Both the position numbers and the translations under genes were made by a program. Below, piece by piece: positions 22,265 through 35,478 of a DNA stretch of 64,000 bases; the first letter of the stretch is position 1, and each line of letters begins with the position of its first letter. The stretch lies in the NCBI GenBank assembly GCA_009767595.1, contig VSDK01003688.1, positions 1 to 64,000 of the forward strand, given 5' to 3'. The notes under the pieces were generated by a model. It was not told the origin of the DNA and did not search any database. It saw only the letters and a list, made by a program, of their open reading frames with translations. The stretch is from Symbiodinium kawagutii. Lineage: Eukaryota > Sar > Dinophyceae > Suessiales > Symbiodiniaceae.

Positions 22265-23399
22265 TATTTTCATTTATTCGCTTCGTGTTCTCTTGTCAAG
22301 GTGACAATCTCTTAGCGTTCGCAGATTTCAGCAGCATGCCCTCGCAGCAGGCAAGGTCCACCAGTAGGAGCAAGTGATGCCTTCAGATCGGACGGCCGCC
22401 ATCAACACAGTGACAACCACAATGAAAGCCACCATGAAGGCTGCCATGACCATGAGAAGACCCCATCAAAACATATCAAAACCACTATTCCCCTAGGGTG
22501 ACATCGCCACCACCTTACCACAACATACTGCCGCCAAGACTTCAAGGACAGCCATATAGTTACCTTTCAGAAGACCATGGTGCCTTGCAACAATGACACG
22601 CCATGAAGACAGGTAGCGATGGACACCATAAGAACATATTGAGCACACAAATGCATACAGTAACTCATTGAGTCACATGTTTATTTTCTTGCCGCTACAG
22701 TTGTTTTGCCTCAAATGGCGACAATGTCGTGATACAGAAGCAATGACGGGATTAGACCGATCATGATCACATCCACCATGAGGAGGTAGGCGGAGAAGAA
22801 GATGATTAGTATACTACACTTCTGTGCTTGAAGAACCTTGCACAAGGAGCCATGCCCACCCTGTAGGCCCTTACAACCCACGCGTTATACGTACATATTA
22901 TCCCAATACATTGTGTAATTTTTTAATACTACCTACGTCATTTCTAGGTACTATTGCTACGTTTTGCTATTATTTTCATGTTATTTGCATAGTATGCTTT
23001 ATGCATATCTGCTACCCATATCTACACACTAATTATGGGAATATTCTACCTTCGTAATTTGATATACTAGCTATGTCGCAGCTGTATGCTACCGACATGC
23101 TTATGTGATTTTACATGCTACATTGCTGCATACCACCTGGATACGGTATACTGCCTATATGCTATATACGGCCTATATGCTTCCAACATGCTGCCTTTAC
23201 ACCGCCCCTATTGCATTTGGTATGGCCCGATGTGATACTTGCATGGCACACACGCACGCCGAAACCCCGGGGCGGAAGACATGTCGAAACCCACAACACC
23301 AGCATGCCCATCCAAAACAGAAGCAAGCTCATAGACACAGGTGGGTAGAGGCATGCCCATCCTGCTTGCTGATCCTGATAACTATGATGAAGGCTGACC

Positions 23400-23440
<41 letters not shown>

Positions 23441-23665
23441 GGATGAGGATGAGGATGAGGATGAGGATGATGAGGAAGAGGATGAGGATGAGGATGAGGG
23501 TGAGGATGATGATATGATGAGGATGATGATTTTGATGATGATGACGAGGATGATCAGGATGATGATGACGAGGATGATCAGGATGATGAGGATGAGGATG
23601 ATGATCATGGTGGTGATAATGAGGAGAAGGAGGAGGAGAAGGAGGAGGAGGAGGAGGAGGAGAAA
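23400..23665. repeat. GAT/GAG trinucleotide tract
   Basis: About 250 bases of GATGAT, GATGAG and GAGGAG units. Open frames over it in several phases are simple-repeat translation. Confidence 0.95.
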
Positions 23666-24059
23666 AGGAGTGAGTGGAGGATGGCGAAGAACGCACAGCA
23701 TGAGAAATGTTAAGAAGAGGACAATAATCAATGTGAAATTTCGATATAAGACGATGTTGTGGCTGGCGCATGATAGGTGACGCCAGCGCTTGAACTGACC
23801 ACACTTCATTTCCCGTGCAATGCTGCATGATGATTCCCAACATGAGGAAATACCTATATGATTCTGCAGGTTCCCATGTTTTCAATCCCTTGGACAATTC
23901 CTGACAGGCCGTGAATCACACGCCCAATGCAGGAGCACAAGTCATGGCTTTCTTGCTGTCAGAGATCAACAAGTCATTGGCCGTGTGAGAAAGCGGAGAA
24001 CATGGCACACATGTATATTTTTAAGTCTACATATGGAGGTGGTATGCATGTATGTCTTA

Positions 24060-24335
24060 TGTATGTAAGGCAATGTATTGTAATGTATTGTAATGTAATG
24101 TATTGCAATGTAATGTAATGCAATGGAATGTAGTATACGGTTCTGTATGTTTGAATGAAGTAGCGCAATGCGATGCAATGCAATGCAATGCAATCATGTA
24201 TGTATGCATGTACTGTAATGTAAGGTAAGGTAAGGTAAGGTAATGTAATGTACTGTAATGTAATGTACTGAAATGTCGGGTAGTGTTGTGTAGTGTTGTG
24301 TCGTGTGATACAAAGTCATGTAATGTATGTACTGG
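24060..24335. repeat. AATGTA/GCAATG degenerate repeat
   Basis: Short AATGTA, GCAATG and GGTAA units. The recurring minus-strand YITLHY frames are repeat translation. Confidence 0.85.
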
Positions 24336-26699
24336 TAGTGCATGTATTTGCACATGTTACACATTAGGAACAGGGCTTTCGGGCAGTGACAGTGAGAGCA
24401 TGGAACATGGGGAAATGCAATCTTTCCGAGAGGACCAAGCGTTTCATCGCCGCCGACTGCCCGGCTCCGTTTGTGCAAGAGAATTACTAAAGATGCAATC
24501 GACATACATACGATCTATATTGAATGTATATTTTTCCATATATCCATATATGTATGTATACTTAAAATTCATATACAGTATATACATAGTCATATGCATG
24601 TGTGTCATGAGATGAAAGAAGCATCAGCATTTCCAACATGATTTGGGGTGAGAGTAGATTAAAACAATTGATCTATACAATCTTTGAGTGCATGTTTGAA
24701 GTTTGACTGTTGTCTTGAATTGTTCTTTGCCAGCAGATATGCGCAAGATTCCCTCTTTGGTTGCCAGGGATTTTGCGGATTTCGGATCTTCACCCAATTT
24801 TGATGTGACTTGGTGGGAAGACAGCCCAGACTTTCATAACTGTACAAGTTGGTTCAGCGAGTAAGCTCAGAGGGCTTAAATTACTGTACATGTTTTGCAT
24901 GTTTTGCGTTTCTAGGTCTAGCAGAGTCTAGCGCAAAGTGCCGCATGATTGGAAGAATTCCGTTCTGCAGTTGTCCTGTATGATTCTGTCGCTCAGGCTT
25001 TTGCTCCCAGCAGTACGGGGCAGGTCGGCCGGTCTTGATGTAGCATGATTCATGTGGGCACAGTTTGTCTTAAGATTGTGGATGTTGGATTTCTGACAAA
25101 AATTGAGCAGGTGAAGTCATGCTCAACATGCAAATGCAGTCAGTGTCAGCTATGTAGCACAGAAATGGGAGGAAAAAGAATGCAATCTGAAGTGCAGCAG
25201 GGATTTCTCTATTTGTCTTGACTGACATCCAGGCTCTCCCGGCGCAAAGCTGTACAAAGGGGCAGTCTGTCGAGCACACAGCCGATGTCAGGGAAAGTGG
25301 TGATCCTGAGCTTTGTTGCCTTTTGACTCCTGGGCTTCCAAGGCAAACTTGCTAGATCTGATGTGAGTTTCTACCACTTTCTAGTGCAGGAAAGTCCGCG
25401 GAAATCACAGACGGTATTCCACAAATCCTTTAGTACTTCTGAATATCTCTCAGACTGTTGTTGCTTGGTCTGTGGTCTCGAAGGATTTGCCTGACTTCAA
25501 ACAGAGGGCAGGGTGCCGGGTGCTGTGTGCTTGGGCACCTGCACAGCATAGAATCAATCCAGCTATAAGGGTTTTCAACATTTTTCAACCTTCATGACTC
25601 GTTTCATCTTGGTTTCAGTGTGCTTGGCAAACTTGCATAGAGTAAGTCAGGTCTCTTGTTAGCTTTGGCTTGGAGTTGAGACTTTGGTTGAAAAAGCTGG
25701 GGACGGATGAGAGCGGTACAAAGAGAACATGCCAAGTGGGCTTAGTCAGCAGATAACTGCTGTGAACATGCCGGACAATTTGCGTCTCGCGTCCACAAAC
25801 AAATACTTCATCAAATTCTGCAGTCTCAAAGAGTTTGGGTACAAATCAATCTTATGCACATGGCCACCGTCTGAGAAAATCATGTGTCTGTCAAGGTTGG
25901 CACCACTTTTTCGTAACGTCAACCCACATTGAAACACATTTTACATTGCTAAAGAATCAAATCGGCCTCGGCCCTTGAAAATCACAATTTTACCGCCAAC
26001 ATGTGAGGGATGGCGATTTTGATGGTGAACCATTCGTTGGATGAGGACAAAGAATACAACCAAACCCCGAACACGCCGAACATTTACGCATGTTCATGTC
26101 AGACAGCATGTATACGATGAGAGCTTCCAGAACTTCACGAACCTTCGTTGGATTTTACTTCCGCGCATGGGGCATGCCATGGGACATGCGTTGGGACAGC
26201 GCCATTTACGCAGGAGAAAAACATTGGAATTTACAATTTAACTCTTGTTCGTCCTGCAAGGAAATGACGTCCTGCAATTCTTTGTAATTCCAGTCTGAAC
26301 GTCGACCTCATAGAACATCTATGAACATCTTTTCTTGGTTGATTTGTGGTGAGCCACGTCCTGCTGGTCGCCACATGCAGTTTCCCACGCAAATAGCGGC
26401 CTTTAAAACCGCGCACGACATGATCGCAACCCAACCTGACAATGAAAGAACAATAACAAAAACGGAAATGCAGAAACGGAATGAAAAGGCTGACGGCCAT
26501 GCATGGAAGATTGAGGGTCACCAGGCACATTTTGTCAATGTGTTTTGCGGGAACACATGGAACATTTTGTCGATGCTTGGCTTCAGGGAATACCGATTGG
26601 AAACCTTTCACCGCATGCATCGCGCAGGTTTCAGGAATTCCACTGACATTTCTTTTTATCACCAGCCCCCGACACATACCCATTTGCACGTTCGACTGG

Positions 26700-26866
26700 T
26701 GCGAAACATACCCCCGAAACATACCCCGAAACATACCCACGAAACATACCCCGAAACATACCCCCCAAATCTCTGACATGTCTCACGAAACATACCCGAA
26801 ACATACCCCGAAACATACCCCCGAAACATACCCCGAAACATACCCCCGAAACATACCCCTGAGACA
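26700..26866. repeat. Minisatellite with CCCGAAACATAC unit
   Basis: About 13 copies of a 12 to 13 bp unit, CCGAAACATACCC, interrupted once near 26765-26785. The unit length alternates between 12 and 13 and keeps all frames open on both strands, producing RNIPRNIP or MFRGMFRG shadows. Confidence 0.9.
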
Positions 26867-29800
26867 AACACGCAGCAGGGGGTCGATAGTTTTGAGAAAC
26901 GGCTAAAAACAAAATTCCAGCTGCAATTGTGAATCAACATGTTCATTCAACAAATGCCATGTATCGTCATTGTCCGTGGTCCAATCCTGCAACGTTTCCG
27001 AGAATGAATGCCTAATTTTGATCAGTTTTGCAATGTCAGTCCAGCGCCGAAGCAAACCACTGGAGTCACCATTGTGCAAAAGAGCGCACATGTTCGTAAA
27101 ACGACACGTTTTTGCCACACAAAACATGCTGGTTAGCGTGACATGGGGTGGCTGATTATTGTCGCCCCTTGCACATTTTAGTCAGCATCAACACAAGAAT
27201 GTAAGGAGGACCTGCCCTCAACGTGCAGCCCGACAATTTGTGGCAACCAGACTGTTTCACAACACCCAGAGGATCCTAGAGTCCTAGAGGCCCGAATTCG
27301 TCATACGTATTTTGGAAATTTTTGGAATTGATTCCAAATGTTCACCGCGTACGCGAACCCAAGACGAGGGAGTCACATGGAGTCACCAGTTTGAGAAAGA
27401 TTTCCGCAACAAGAACTGCGTCCAGCAGCTGGATTTTGGATAGCGTCAGCTTTAGTATTTGGGTTGTTTTGGGGAGAGGTCCCCGGGACAACGACGTGAA
27501 TATTTCGTCAAACCCCGCTCCCTTTTGCAACACGCGCTCGATTCACTCCACGCGCATATTTTTAGGGTATTCACATCTCATACAAGACCTGCAAAAACGA
27601 ACGTTTTGAGTCTTGATGCAGATTTGGATCAAACACTTGCAAACGCGTGCGTGCGTTCTGACGTTTTTTTTCTTCAATCAAGAAACTTGGAAATGAGCAA
27701 GTTAAAGGAGCGCTGGTATTCTAGTGTTGCAGTGACGTTTCATTGCTTGTGTTTTGTCAGTGATGGATTTTTTGGCGGCGATTACAGTATGTTTTCGTGA
27801 ATATGTTTTAGCAACGGTGTTCGGGTGGTGTTCTTGGTGATGCTGGTGTTTTTGTTGTGGTGTGTCCGTGGTTGACTTTTGGTAAGCACACCACAAGATG
27901 TGTACCGCAAGCTCACAAACAGGAAAAATACACACACACACACACACCGGAAACATAGAGACACGCGCGTCTCAAAATAAACCAAAACATACAAAAAAAG
28001 AACACGTCAGCAGCATCGAGACAGCAACAGGAAACATGCCAGAAACACACCAGAAGTCTACAGACAGTAGCTAGAAACATACAATATAGAAAGATACAGG
28101 CAGTACACAAACACCAAAAATCAGCAAAACGATCCAACACACATTTGCAGGAACAGGAAACGTGCCAGCAGCAAACACCAGGAAAGAAATAATCATATGA
28201 ACAACAAACAAGGACTCCAGGACCAAACAAGAGGCAAATTGGAAACATACCGTTAGGAATAGAAACATCCAAAAACATCAAAAAACACGTAACAAAAACA
28301 AACTCACATATCAGAAACACATGAAACACACCAGAAACATACGGAACGGAAGAAGAAGAAAAAACACTGCCTTCCTCCCTTAACCGTTACTTTCGTTCAC
28401 CCCCACTGGCCTCAATTTTTTGTTGGTTGCACGAGAAATTGTCCGTGGCTGGTTGATGTTTCAGGTTTTTTCAGGTTTTTTCAACTGTTGCAAAGGTTGA
28501 TTGTCCAACAAGATCGAACATGTCGATACTTCATGGCAACTATTGGTTCATCATTGTTGCATTTTTTTTGAACGGACAGTTTTTTTCCACAAGGCGAGCT
28601 CTGGTCGTATGGGTTTCGAGCAACCAGCCTCCACACAGGCCCTTTCCTGTGTTTTTCTTTCGTGTTTGGCCAACCCATCAGGCCCACCAACAGTTCAATT
28701 GCAAAGCCGTCCCAGTATTAATACAGCTGCAACTTTTGGATTCAATGATATTCAATGTGTTGTTTACCACTTTTTTCAGGTTTCCAAATCTCGATTTGCC
28801 TTTGAGGAACTCCGTTGTAGGCCGGCACGAGGTGTGTGAAGGCGCGTACATCGTAGGAACATGTAGGAACGGGCGTTTTGAATACAATACAATCAACCAA
28901 AATCACGCGGAAATAAACAAACTCAAAGTGCAACAAGTTGCAGAAACTGAAAACAAAAAGGAACTCTGAGGTAAAGATTTTGCAACGTTTTTTTTGCGTT
29001 TCTTCGGAGTTTTTTTTTCATGGCTCGACACCGATGACATCCCCTTGAAAGAAAAGGAATAGGCAGACAAAAACAATTGTATAATATTTGAACAGTCTTG
29101 GCTGGACAGCCCGACGGTTCACGTTTTTTTCTCATGTGTTGGTCTTTCCGAAGTTTTGTTCTTCCAGAATTAGCGAGAAACAGCGAAAACAAAAACATAA
29201 AAAAAACACAATGGCAAACCCCATGGAGGCCGGACCAGCTCCAAGACTTGGGTTCCGAGAACATTGGTGTGGTTCCCGGTGCTTTGTCGTTGCTTGCTGG
29301 GTTTTGGACGCCGTTGCAGTGATTTTTTTCGCCGTTATATCCGAGGGCAGACGTTTTTGCCACATGGACATGGACGTCATTTTGTTGATACAGCTTTCGG
29401 GGGAGGACAAATATGGGTTCTGAGGGACTTGGGTAAGAATGACGGTTGTCGCAATGTTGTCGAACGGGGAGACCAAATCATGTAATCCCATTGGCGATGA
29501 AGCGACATGCCGTAGCTCCTGTGCCAGCTGGGAGGCATTCATGAAATTGTTTGCGTTAGTGCAAGGGTATCTCACGTGCCGCTTTTTTTGGTCCTCAGTT
29601 TTCCTGAGGTATTCGATCGTTTGACAGTATATATATATATAGCTAAATTTCGACATTGGCATGCCCACACGTGCTGGTCCTGTATAGGCAGGTTGGAACT
29701 GAAAATCGCATCTGCGCACTATATGGATTAAAAGAACATGGTTGATTGATCGCAACCGTGACATTGCATGACGTTTCAAAACGCGTGCTTGTATTCGACC

Positions 29801-30942
29801 CCGGAAAAAAAACAACGTTTTTAAATGTAACGGCGCGTGCAACACTTGCTAAAATTTCTCCACCCCGAGCGGTGGCAAGTCCTTGTCCCTGAGCTTATCA
29901 CAGTTCTGCCACAAAATTGTGGCCCGCAACAGTTGACATGCTCTTCCAGCACCTTTGTTGGAATTATGTTAGACACTTGGCGGAAATTGTTTTAGCATGT
30001 TTTGATATGCACCTTCTTTGGCATAGCTGTTGGCGATCTATTTGACGCAATTCCCGACGCTCTATTTGACAAATCTTGACAGGCAAATGCACGCTTCTTC
30101 GGGTCGTTTTTTTGAATTCACATGTGGTTGTCTATCTGGTTTCTTTTTGGCGCCGCACAGACCAAACTAGAGACCAAAACGGCTTGAAACATAGAAAACC
30201 ACATTCATAAAAAGGCGCAGGTTTCCATCATCGTGGCCTGAAAAAGGCCAAGGCTCTCATACCGACGCCAAAACAGACAACATGGGGGCAAGGAATTCAC
30301 GAGCTGCCGCAAGATCAGCACGGGTTGAATCTTGTGAGATCAGCGCTTATGCACGCCTTTTGGAACGAATTTTTTTACTCAATGTTGCCGCTTCTGACAT
30401 TTGCACCCCTCTTACCCGTACAGTTTGATCCTGTTTTTGCAATGTTGTATACTGGTTTGTTGGCCTTTCAACGATGCGTTGCCACTTGTTCGCAAAAGGT
30501 TTAAGCAGCGCACCCAATTTTCAGCCCCAAGACAACCCTCAAGTTGAATTTTGTAGCAGAATGTATAACATCCCTCGAAATTTAATTGCGCCAACCAAAA
30601 TTTCAGTTACTACAAAACATTATCGAGAGTCTTGATCGATGGAAACGTGGCCTTCGAAAATGCTGGAAAATGCATGTCCTTCGCCAATTCGAACATGAAA
30701 GATCGCATCAATACGCTAGACCTTCCCAAATTGACCGGGTGCGCACCATGAAGTTCCATGACCAATTACACGCTGCGGCGCGGGGCCGTAGCATTCCAGA
30801 ATTGCAACTCACCCAGGAGGAAACTTGGATGAAAATACGGGTGTTGAGTCTTACGCCGCCTCCTAGCACGGGGTTCGCTTCCTGAAACTCGACTTCGGCT
30901 TCACAAACGGCTTGAGGATGTTGGGCTTAGTCCGTGCAATTC

Positions 30943-30975
30943 TCGAGTCGAGTCGAGTCGAGTCGAGTCGAAGTC
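30943..30975. repeat. GAGTC microsatellite at LINE 3' end
   Basis: Five to six GAGTC units. On the minus strand they form a CGACT tail directly after the LINE C-terminal region. Confidence 0.8.
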
Positions 30976-31759
30976 GCGTGACAACTCAATGTCAACAAAA
31001 TTGTGAAACAGTATGCCGCTCAGGAAATGCAAAATAAGACGACGTTCTACATATTAATCTTGCAAAGTCTTGCATATTAATCTTCCAATGCAAGTCATCA
31101 AGAGCCATCCAATTTCCAAGGCCTTTCCGCCTGCAATACATGTTCGTTTTTTCATCCCATAAATGTGGTTGACGACCTTGACGTCGCCGACCCCCAGGAT
31201 TCCACATCAACGCACAGATCAACCAACGTGATCATGGTATGGTCGAAAAGTGCTGCGCCAATTTCCAATATTGCGTCAACACAACTTGGGACCAAGGAGA
31301 AACCCGAAACTGGAACATCATAGTTTCGACGCGCCCATTCCAAACATGTAAGATTTCATGCCAAGGGCTGACCCAATGGATTCCCGTGGGGGGTCCGACA
31401 ATTTTACCAACAATTTTTACGCAATAATTTCTTCATCATGGCGTCCATTGCTTGCAGATGGTCCTTGTATATTTTTCCTTGTCCGTTTGCAGAACAGGCA
31501 ACTGGAGTGATCATTGCCTCGAACTATTTCAGCTTGGAGCGAAGAGAACGTTTTGATCCCACAAAACAATTTTGTGTGCAAAAAAGGCCCGGGACACGGC
31601 TTGAAGACGATGTTCAACATCACCATGCTGACCATCACGACCACCTTGTGCAGAGAAAATGCACCCTAGCCATTTGTGACCGCAGCCTCGCGCCATCACA
31701 CCCAAAACCATTCCATTATGTAAACGTGTGTTGCAAAGAGGTTGGGCTTCAGTTGTCAA

Positions 31760-31979
31760 AGTCAGGGTCAAGCCTGCATGCCGAAGGGCGGTCCATTTAG
31801 GACGCAGGCAACGCAAACCAACTATTCGTTGGATGCAAAATCTACAAACTCATCTACCATCACATCCCAAGCACTCCGGTCATGGGCAATTTCCGACCAA
31901 TCTTGCCATCCTTTCCAGCGGGCGAACTGTACAAATGCTGATTCCCAGGTGTTGCGTGGACGTCCAACCGCACGAGCCC
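31760..31979 (-). mobile_element. LINE C-terminal fragment lodged inside the minus-strand LINE
   Basis: The minus-strand reading is VGRPRNTWESAFVQFARW and KGWQDWSEIAHDRSAWDVMV, which is the C-terminal GRPxxxW block of the same retrotransposon class, yet it interrupts the element between VVLTT and LTLTTEAQP. The flanks share CAGTTGTCAA at 31750-31759 and 31980-31989. It could be a duplication during reverse transcription, template switching or nested insertion. Confidence 0.65.
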
Positions 31980-32990
31980 CAGTTGTCAACACGACTGTTT
32001 TCGCAGGGTTCAAAAAGCAACCCGGCTTCCGCCAATGCAGCCACAAACTCACTTAACATGAAAATCAACGTTTCTCTCGATTGAGCGAACACAAACAAAT
32101 CATCTGCAAAGCGAAGGTCCAAAAGTGAAGGAAGGCCGTCATTCATATCAATGCCTGCGTGTTGTACTTGGCGCCACCGGCGCATACCATTCCAACACTG
32201 CCGCAAACAAGAGCGGACTCAGAACACACCCTTGTCGCACGCCGGCGGCAAATGAAAATAGCCGGCTGTGTCCATGAGAGCCTGTACTTCGCCTTGCTGT
32301 TGTGCATACAAGCATTGCAATTCCCACACAAGGTGGTCCGACACACTTTGTTCCCGCAATGCTGTCCACAATTTGTTCCTATCAACTCTGTCGAATGCCT
32401 TTGACAAGTCCAAGCTGACAATCCACAAGGGCATGGAAGAAGCCAACGATTTGTCCAAAATCAAATTTGCAGATATTAGGTGCTCCTCAATCTGGCGGCC
32501 AGAGCGGAATCCGTGTTGTTCCTCAGGCTGCGCTGCGTCCAGGGCTGCGTGAACACGATTCAAAATTATGCACGACTATGTTGGGTATAACAATCGGAGG
32601 ATGGCAATCGGCCGGAAATCCGCCACAATTTTGGTTCCACCACACTTTGGCAACATGGTGAACAAAGTTTTCTGCCAAGTTTGGGGCACATCGCCAGTAA
32701 TCAACATGTCATTAAGGAGATCCAGCAAAACATGCATAACGTCAACCGGAACGTGTTTCAACAGCTTTGCGACCAAACCAGTTTCGTCACCATTTTTGTT
32801 TGTGTGTAGCTTGCCCATCGCCCTTTGCAGCTCTTGTGTGGTCCAAGCGGGTTCGCTTAAGTCAGCAGGGCGGGACGGAAGATCAGGATTGCCCGTGCAA
32901 TTCACGAGAAGCAGCTATTGTGGGACATGTCAGCCGGAGATGTTTGCATTTTCAAGACATTCGCCAGCCCATGTTGGATGACTTTTAGCT

Positions 32991-33203
32991 GATCAGGCGC
33001 ATCAATTTCCTATCAAAATTTTGTGCGTTTTTTTTTTTTTTTTCCCCCCTTCACTCGGACCAACCAAGTCAAGTTAGTGCAGTCACTCGTCCAAATATGG
33101 CGGAAAAAATGTCCAAAAATTTTGCGCGCACACGACTTGTGATGTGCCACCGCCACCAGATAGGCGACAAACACGTGATGCAAATAGGCATGCCATTGTG
33201 TTT
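32991..33203. other. Short spacer with homopolymer T run
   Basis: A run of about 16 T followed by six C near 33029-33050 lies between two oppositely oriented LINE pieces. No gene seen. Confidence 0.6.
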
Positions 33204-34157
33204 AAAGAAGGTGGCGGAATGACATCTTGATTTTTGCTCGTTGTGCTTCAGAGGTTATTCATTTGCTGGAACTTTTGGTGGACAGATTGCGTGAAGTCGG
33301 TTTGTGCCTTAACGCCAGTAAAACGAAGATCCTGACCACCGAAGCACAGCCGCCGCCGTTCTTAGCTACTGGGTTGGGTGAGCACGTAGAGGTGGTCGAT
33401 TCATCTTCATGTCACAAACGGCTGGGATGCATGCTGTCACCTCGTGGGTCCAAGAATGGAACAGCCGATGCAGATTTCCATTCACAACCTGCTGTTAGAA
33501 CATTTTTTGCAAACAAGAACATTTTATGTGACCGACGGGTATCCGTTTTCAAACGCCTGCAGTTTTTCCAGGCTGTTGTGACGCCAGTGGCTTGTGTTGC
33601 GGCTGCCCGCAGAACGATTTATCGCAGTGACTTGCAAAAGATGGATGTGCAGTTCAGAAAGCTCTTACGCTCAGTGGTGGGGCCCCCAGCTGGAATTGAT
33701 TGGAATCTTCCTTGGCATGATGTGCTACACCAATGGAAAGAGCGGGTGAGAAATTTCGCGATTCAAACTCAGATTGTCCCATGGCCTGTTTATTGCTTAG
33801 GACAACATTGGAAATGTGCTGCCTACGTTGCAACACTGCCCGGCTGTCGCTGGTTGAAGCAGGTCTTATCTTGGCTCCCCATCCCTGGTCATCGGGTCGG
33901 ACGGCCAAACTTCACTTGGGAATCGAGAGTGCTTGCTGGTTGCAGATACAAAGGATTGGGTAGTTGGATTGTGAGTGCTTTGGACCCTCGGCAATGGACA
34001 ATGTTCATTGACGATTCCGTCCACCCTTGCAATGGTCGAGTTGTTGACGTGATGCATATCGATGCATGGTTTGTATGCGTTCACCCGCCGGCGCCCTAAA
34101 TGGGCTGTTTTCGGACAAGCGGGCGCAAAGTCAAAGTCAAAAAAGAAGGTGGCGGAA
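33204..34157 (+). mobile_element. 5'-truncated LINE copy with 16-bp target-site duplication
   Basis: AAAGAAGGTGGCGGAA occurs at 33204-33219 and at 34142-34157. Between them lies a LINE fragment starting inside RT motif C (read as DDILIFAR) and continuing as one open frame to a TAA at 34097-34099: VGLCLNASKTKILTTEAQP, RLGCMLSPRGSKNG, FQAVVTPVACVAAARRTIY, VVGPPAGIDWNLPWHDVL and VGRPNFTWESRVLAG. The 3' tail before the duplication is an AAAGTC repeat (AAAGTCAAAGTCAAAA), not plain poly(A). The intact frame suggests a fairly recent insertion. Confidence 0.9.
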
Positions 34158-35478
34158 ATCTTCACAAAACTGTGGCAAAAACGTCAGAATTTGGATCCCA
34201 TGAGGTTAAAAATTACAATCAAATTTTTTGAATTTGCGCATGTTCAACCATCAGAATGTATCATTAAACTTGGGAAATCCAACAACCCTGTGCTTGAATA
34301 GGCTTCCACAGGCTTTTTGAGATCCCACTGAAAAATGCAATCGTGGCAAACCCGATCTTGAATAGAGCTTCGAAGCTGGCAGGGAACCTGGACCTGATGA
34401 GGGTTTCTTGTAACGCAAAGCGCGTGGTCGATCTTGGACGTGGAAAGACGGATGCAACAACTTTCCGCGCGCGGAAATTCAGCCATTGAGATCATTCAAC
34501 ACCATCAAACGTAACCGTCGCATAATCTAGACCGAACACTCTCAGAGTCCGACTCCATGGACAACAAGCAGTTTGTGTGCCTGATGCTGAAGTCGTCCAA
34601 TGTGATTCATTTTCTTCAGCGTCCAACATGCCTAATGCCGCTTCAAGCTCTGCCAGACACACCCGTTTTCCGACGGGAATTGGGTGAGTTGCCACGGCTC
34701 CGACTTGTGCAGCTTGCGGTGCGCCACTCCTACAACTCCAGGCTTCTTGGCGCTGCGAAAATTTGCCTGCGCGCAACCACGTGATGATCGATCCCGCCTG
34801 GCATTGGTGGATGCAAAATATTAGAAAAACGCCCTTGTTGCCAAATTAGAAACAAACATGCCAGGCCAAGGTGTCATACCATCCGAGTTTGGACGAAATT
34901 TGAATAAAGCGGAAACTTGGCAGAATGCCGCTTGCCGAAAAGTTTGCGGGCTGTCTTTCCCAACGGCCACGCTGGCCTGTTCGTCACTCGTTCGTGCGTA
35001 AACGCCAGTGAGCCGGGCCAAGGGATTAATTGCTAACTCGCCGAATTTTCGGACCACTGTTTCGAAAAACATGCCAAGCCATGTCGGCGCGCTGTATGTC
35101 ATGTAGTTGCGCAGCAAAGCCCCGCCACTGTGCCAATTGCACTTTGAACCAGAATCCACCGCCCACATCATGAAAACAAACAAATGTGTCAGTATGTCAC
35201 ATTTGTTTTCCCGTCAACTTAAAATATTTCCATCAAGCAGTACGTCATTGCCAATCACAATCACAAATTGCAAAAAAATTGTCATTCTTTGAAACGGCCT
35301 GTGTTACGGGCAAGTGCTGCTCGCGGGGCAGTCGAGCGACCTCGGGTGAAATTCATGCAGTCGAATATTTAGCGTGAAATGCGACAATGCTACATTGGAT
35401 CGTGGTGAACGGAAAATTCTCAGTTTACAAATTCGGAACCGTCAATAGCAAGAGGCTCTCAAGTGGAAATCGCTGCAA
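34158..35478. other. No recognisable gene between LINE copies
   Basis: Minus-strand frames at 34492-34776 and 34821-35183 look moderately protein-like (for example LARLTGVYARTSDEQ) but match no family I know and show no splice-compatible partner. I leave them unnamed. Confidence 0.4.

Larger units (their letters stand above)
22126..30942. other. 8.8-kb stretch without a recognisable gene
   Basis: Beyond the repeats listed separately, I found no conserved peptide block or splice-compatible exon series. The 27,900-28,340 part is rich in CAGAAACA-like motifs. The 28,900-29,850 part has homopolymer T runs. Undetected exons of 20 to 50 nt are possible, since such exons are the rule in this genome. 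Confidence 0.5.
30943..32990 (-). mobile_element. LINE-type non-LTR retrotransposon remnant, minus strand, rearranged
   Basis: Read on the minus strand from about 32905 downward: the RT fingers region (AVADFRPIAILRLL-like, as GTKIVADFRPIAILRL), HGFRSGRQIEEHL, motif A SLDLSKAFDRVDRNKLW, motif B GVRQGCVLSPLLFAAVLEW, motif C LRFADDLFVFAQS, and LNPAKTVVLTT. After a 220-bp foreign piece the element resumes with LTTEAQP, GPPTGIHWVSPWHEILHVWN and the C-terminal block GRRRQGRQPHLWDEKTNMYC with CRRKGLGNWMALD. There are several frameshifts and at least one stop (around 31240-31250), so it is dead. The 3' end is followed by a GAGTC microsatellite at 30943-30972. No endonuclease domain was recognised. 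Confidence 0.85.

Noticed and set aside
23162-23897. 215- and 171-codon minus-strand frames rich in Leu, Ile, Ser and His
   Set aside because: They read across the GAT/GAG tract; no homology or splice signals.
26231-26946. Minus-strand frames with MFRGMFRGYVSG repeats
   Set aside because: Translation of the CCGAAACATACCC minisatellite.
29132-29845. 237-codon minus-strand frame
   Set aside because: It passes through T-rich and TATA sequence, shows no recognisable domain, and lies opposite to all host genes.
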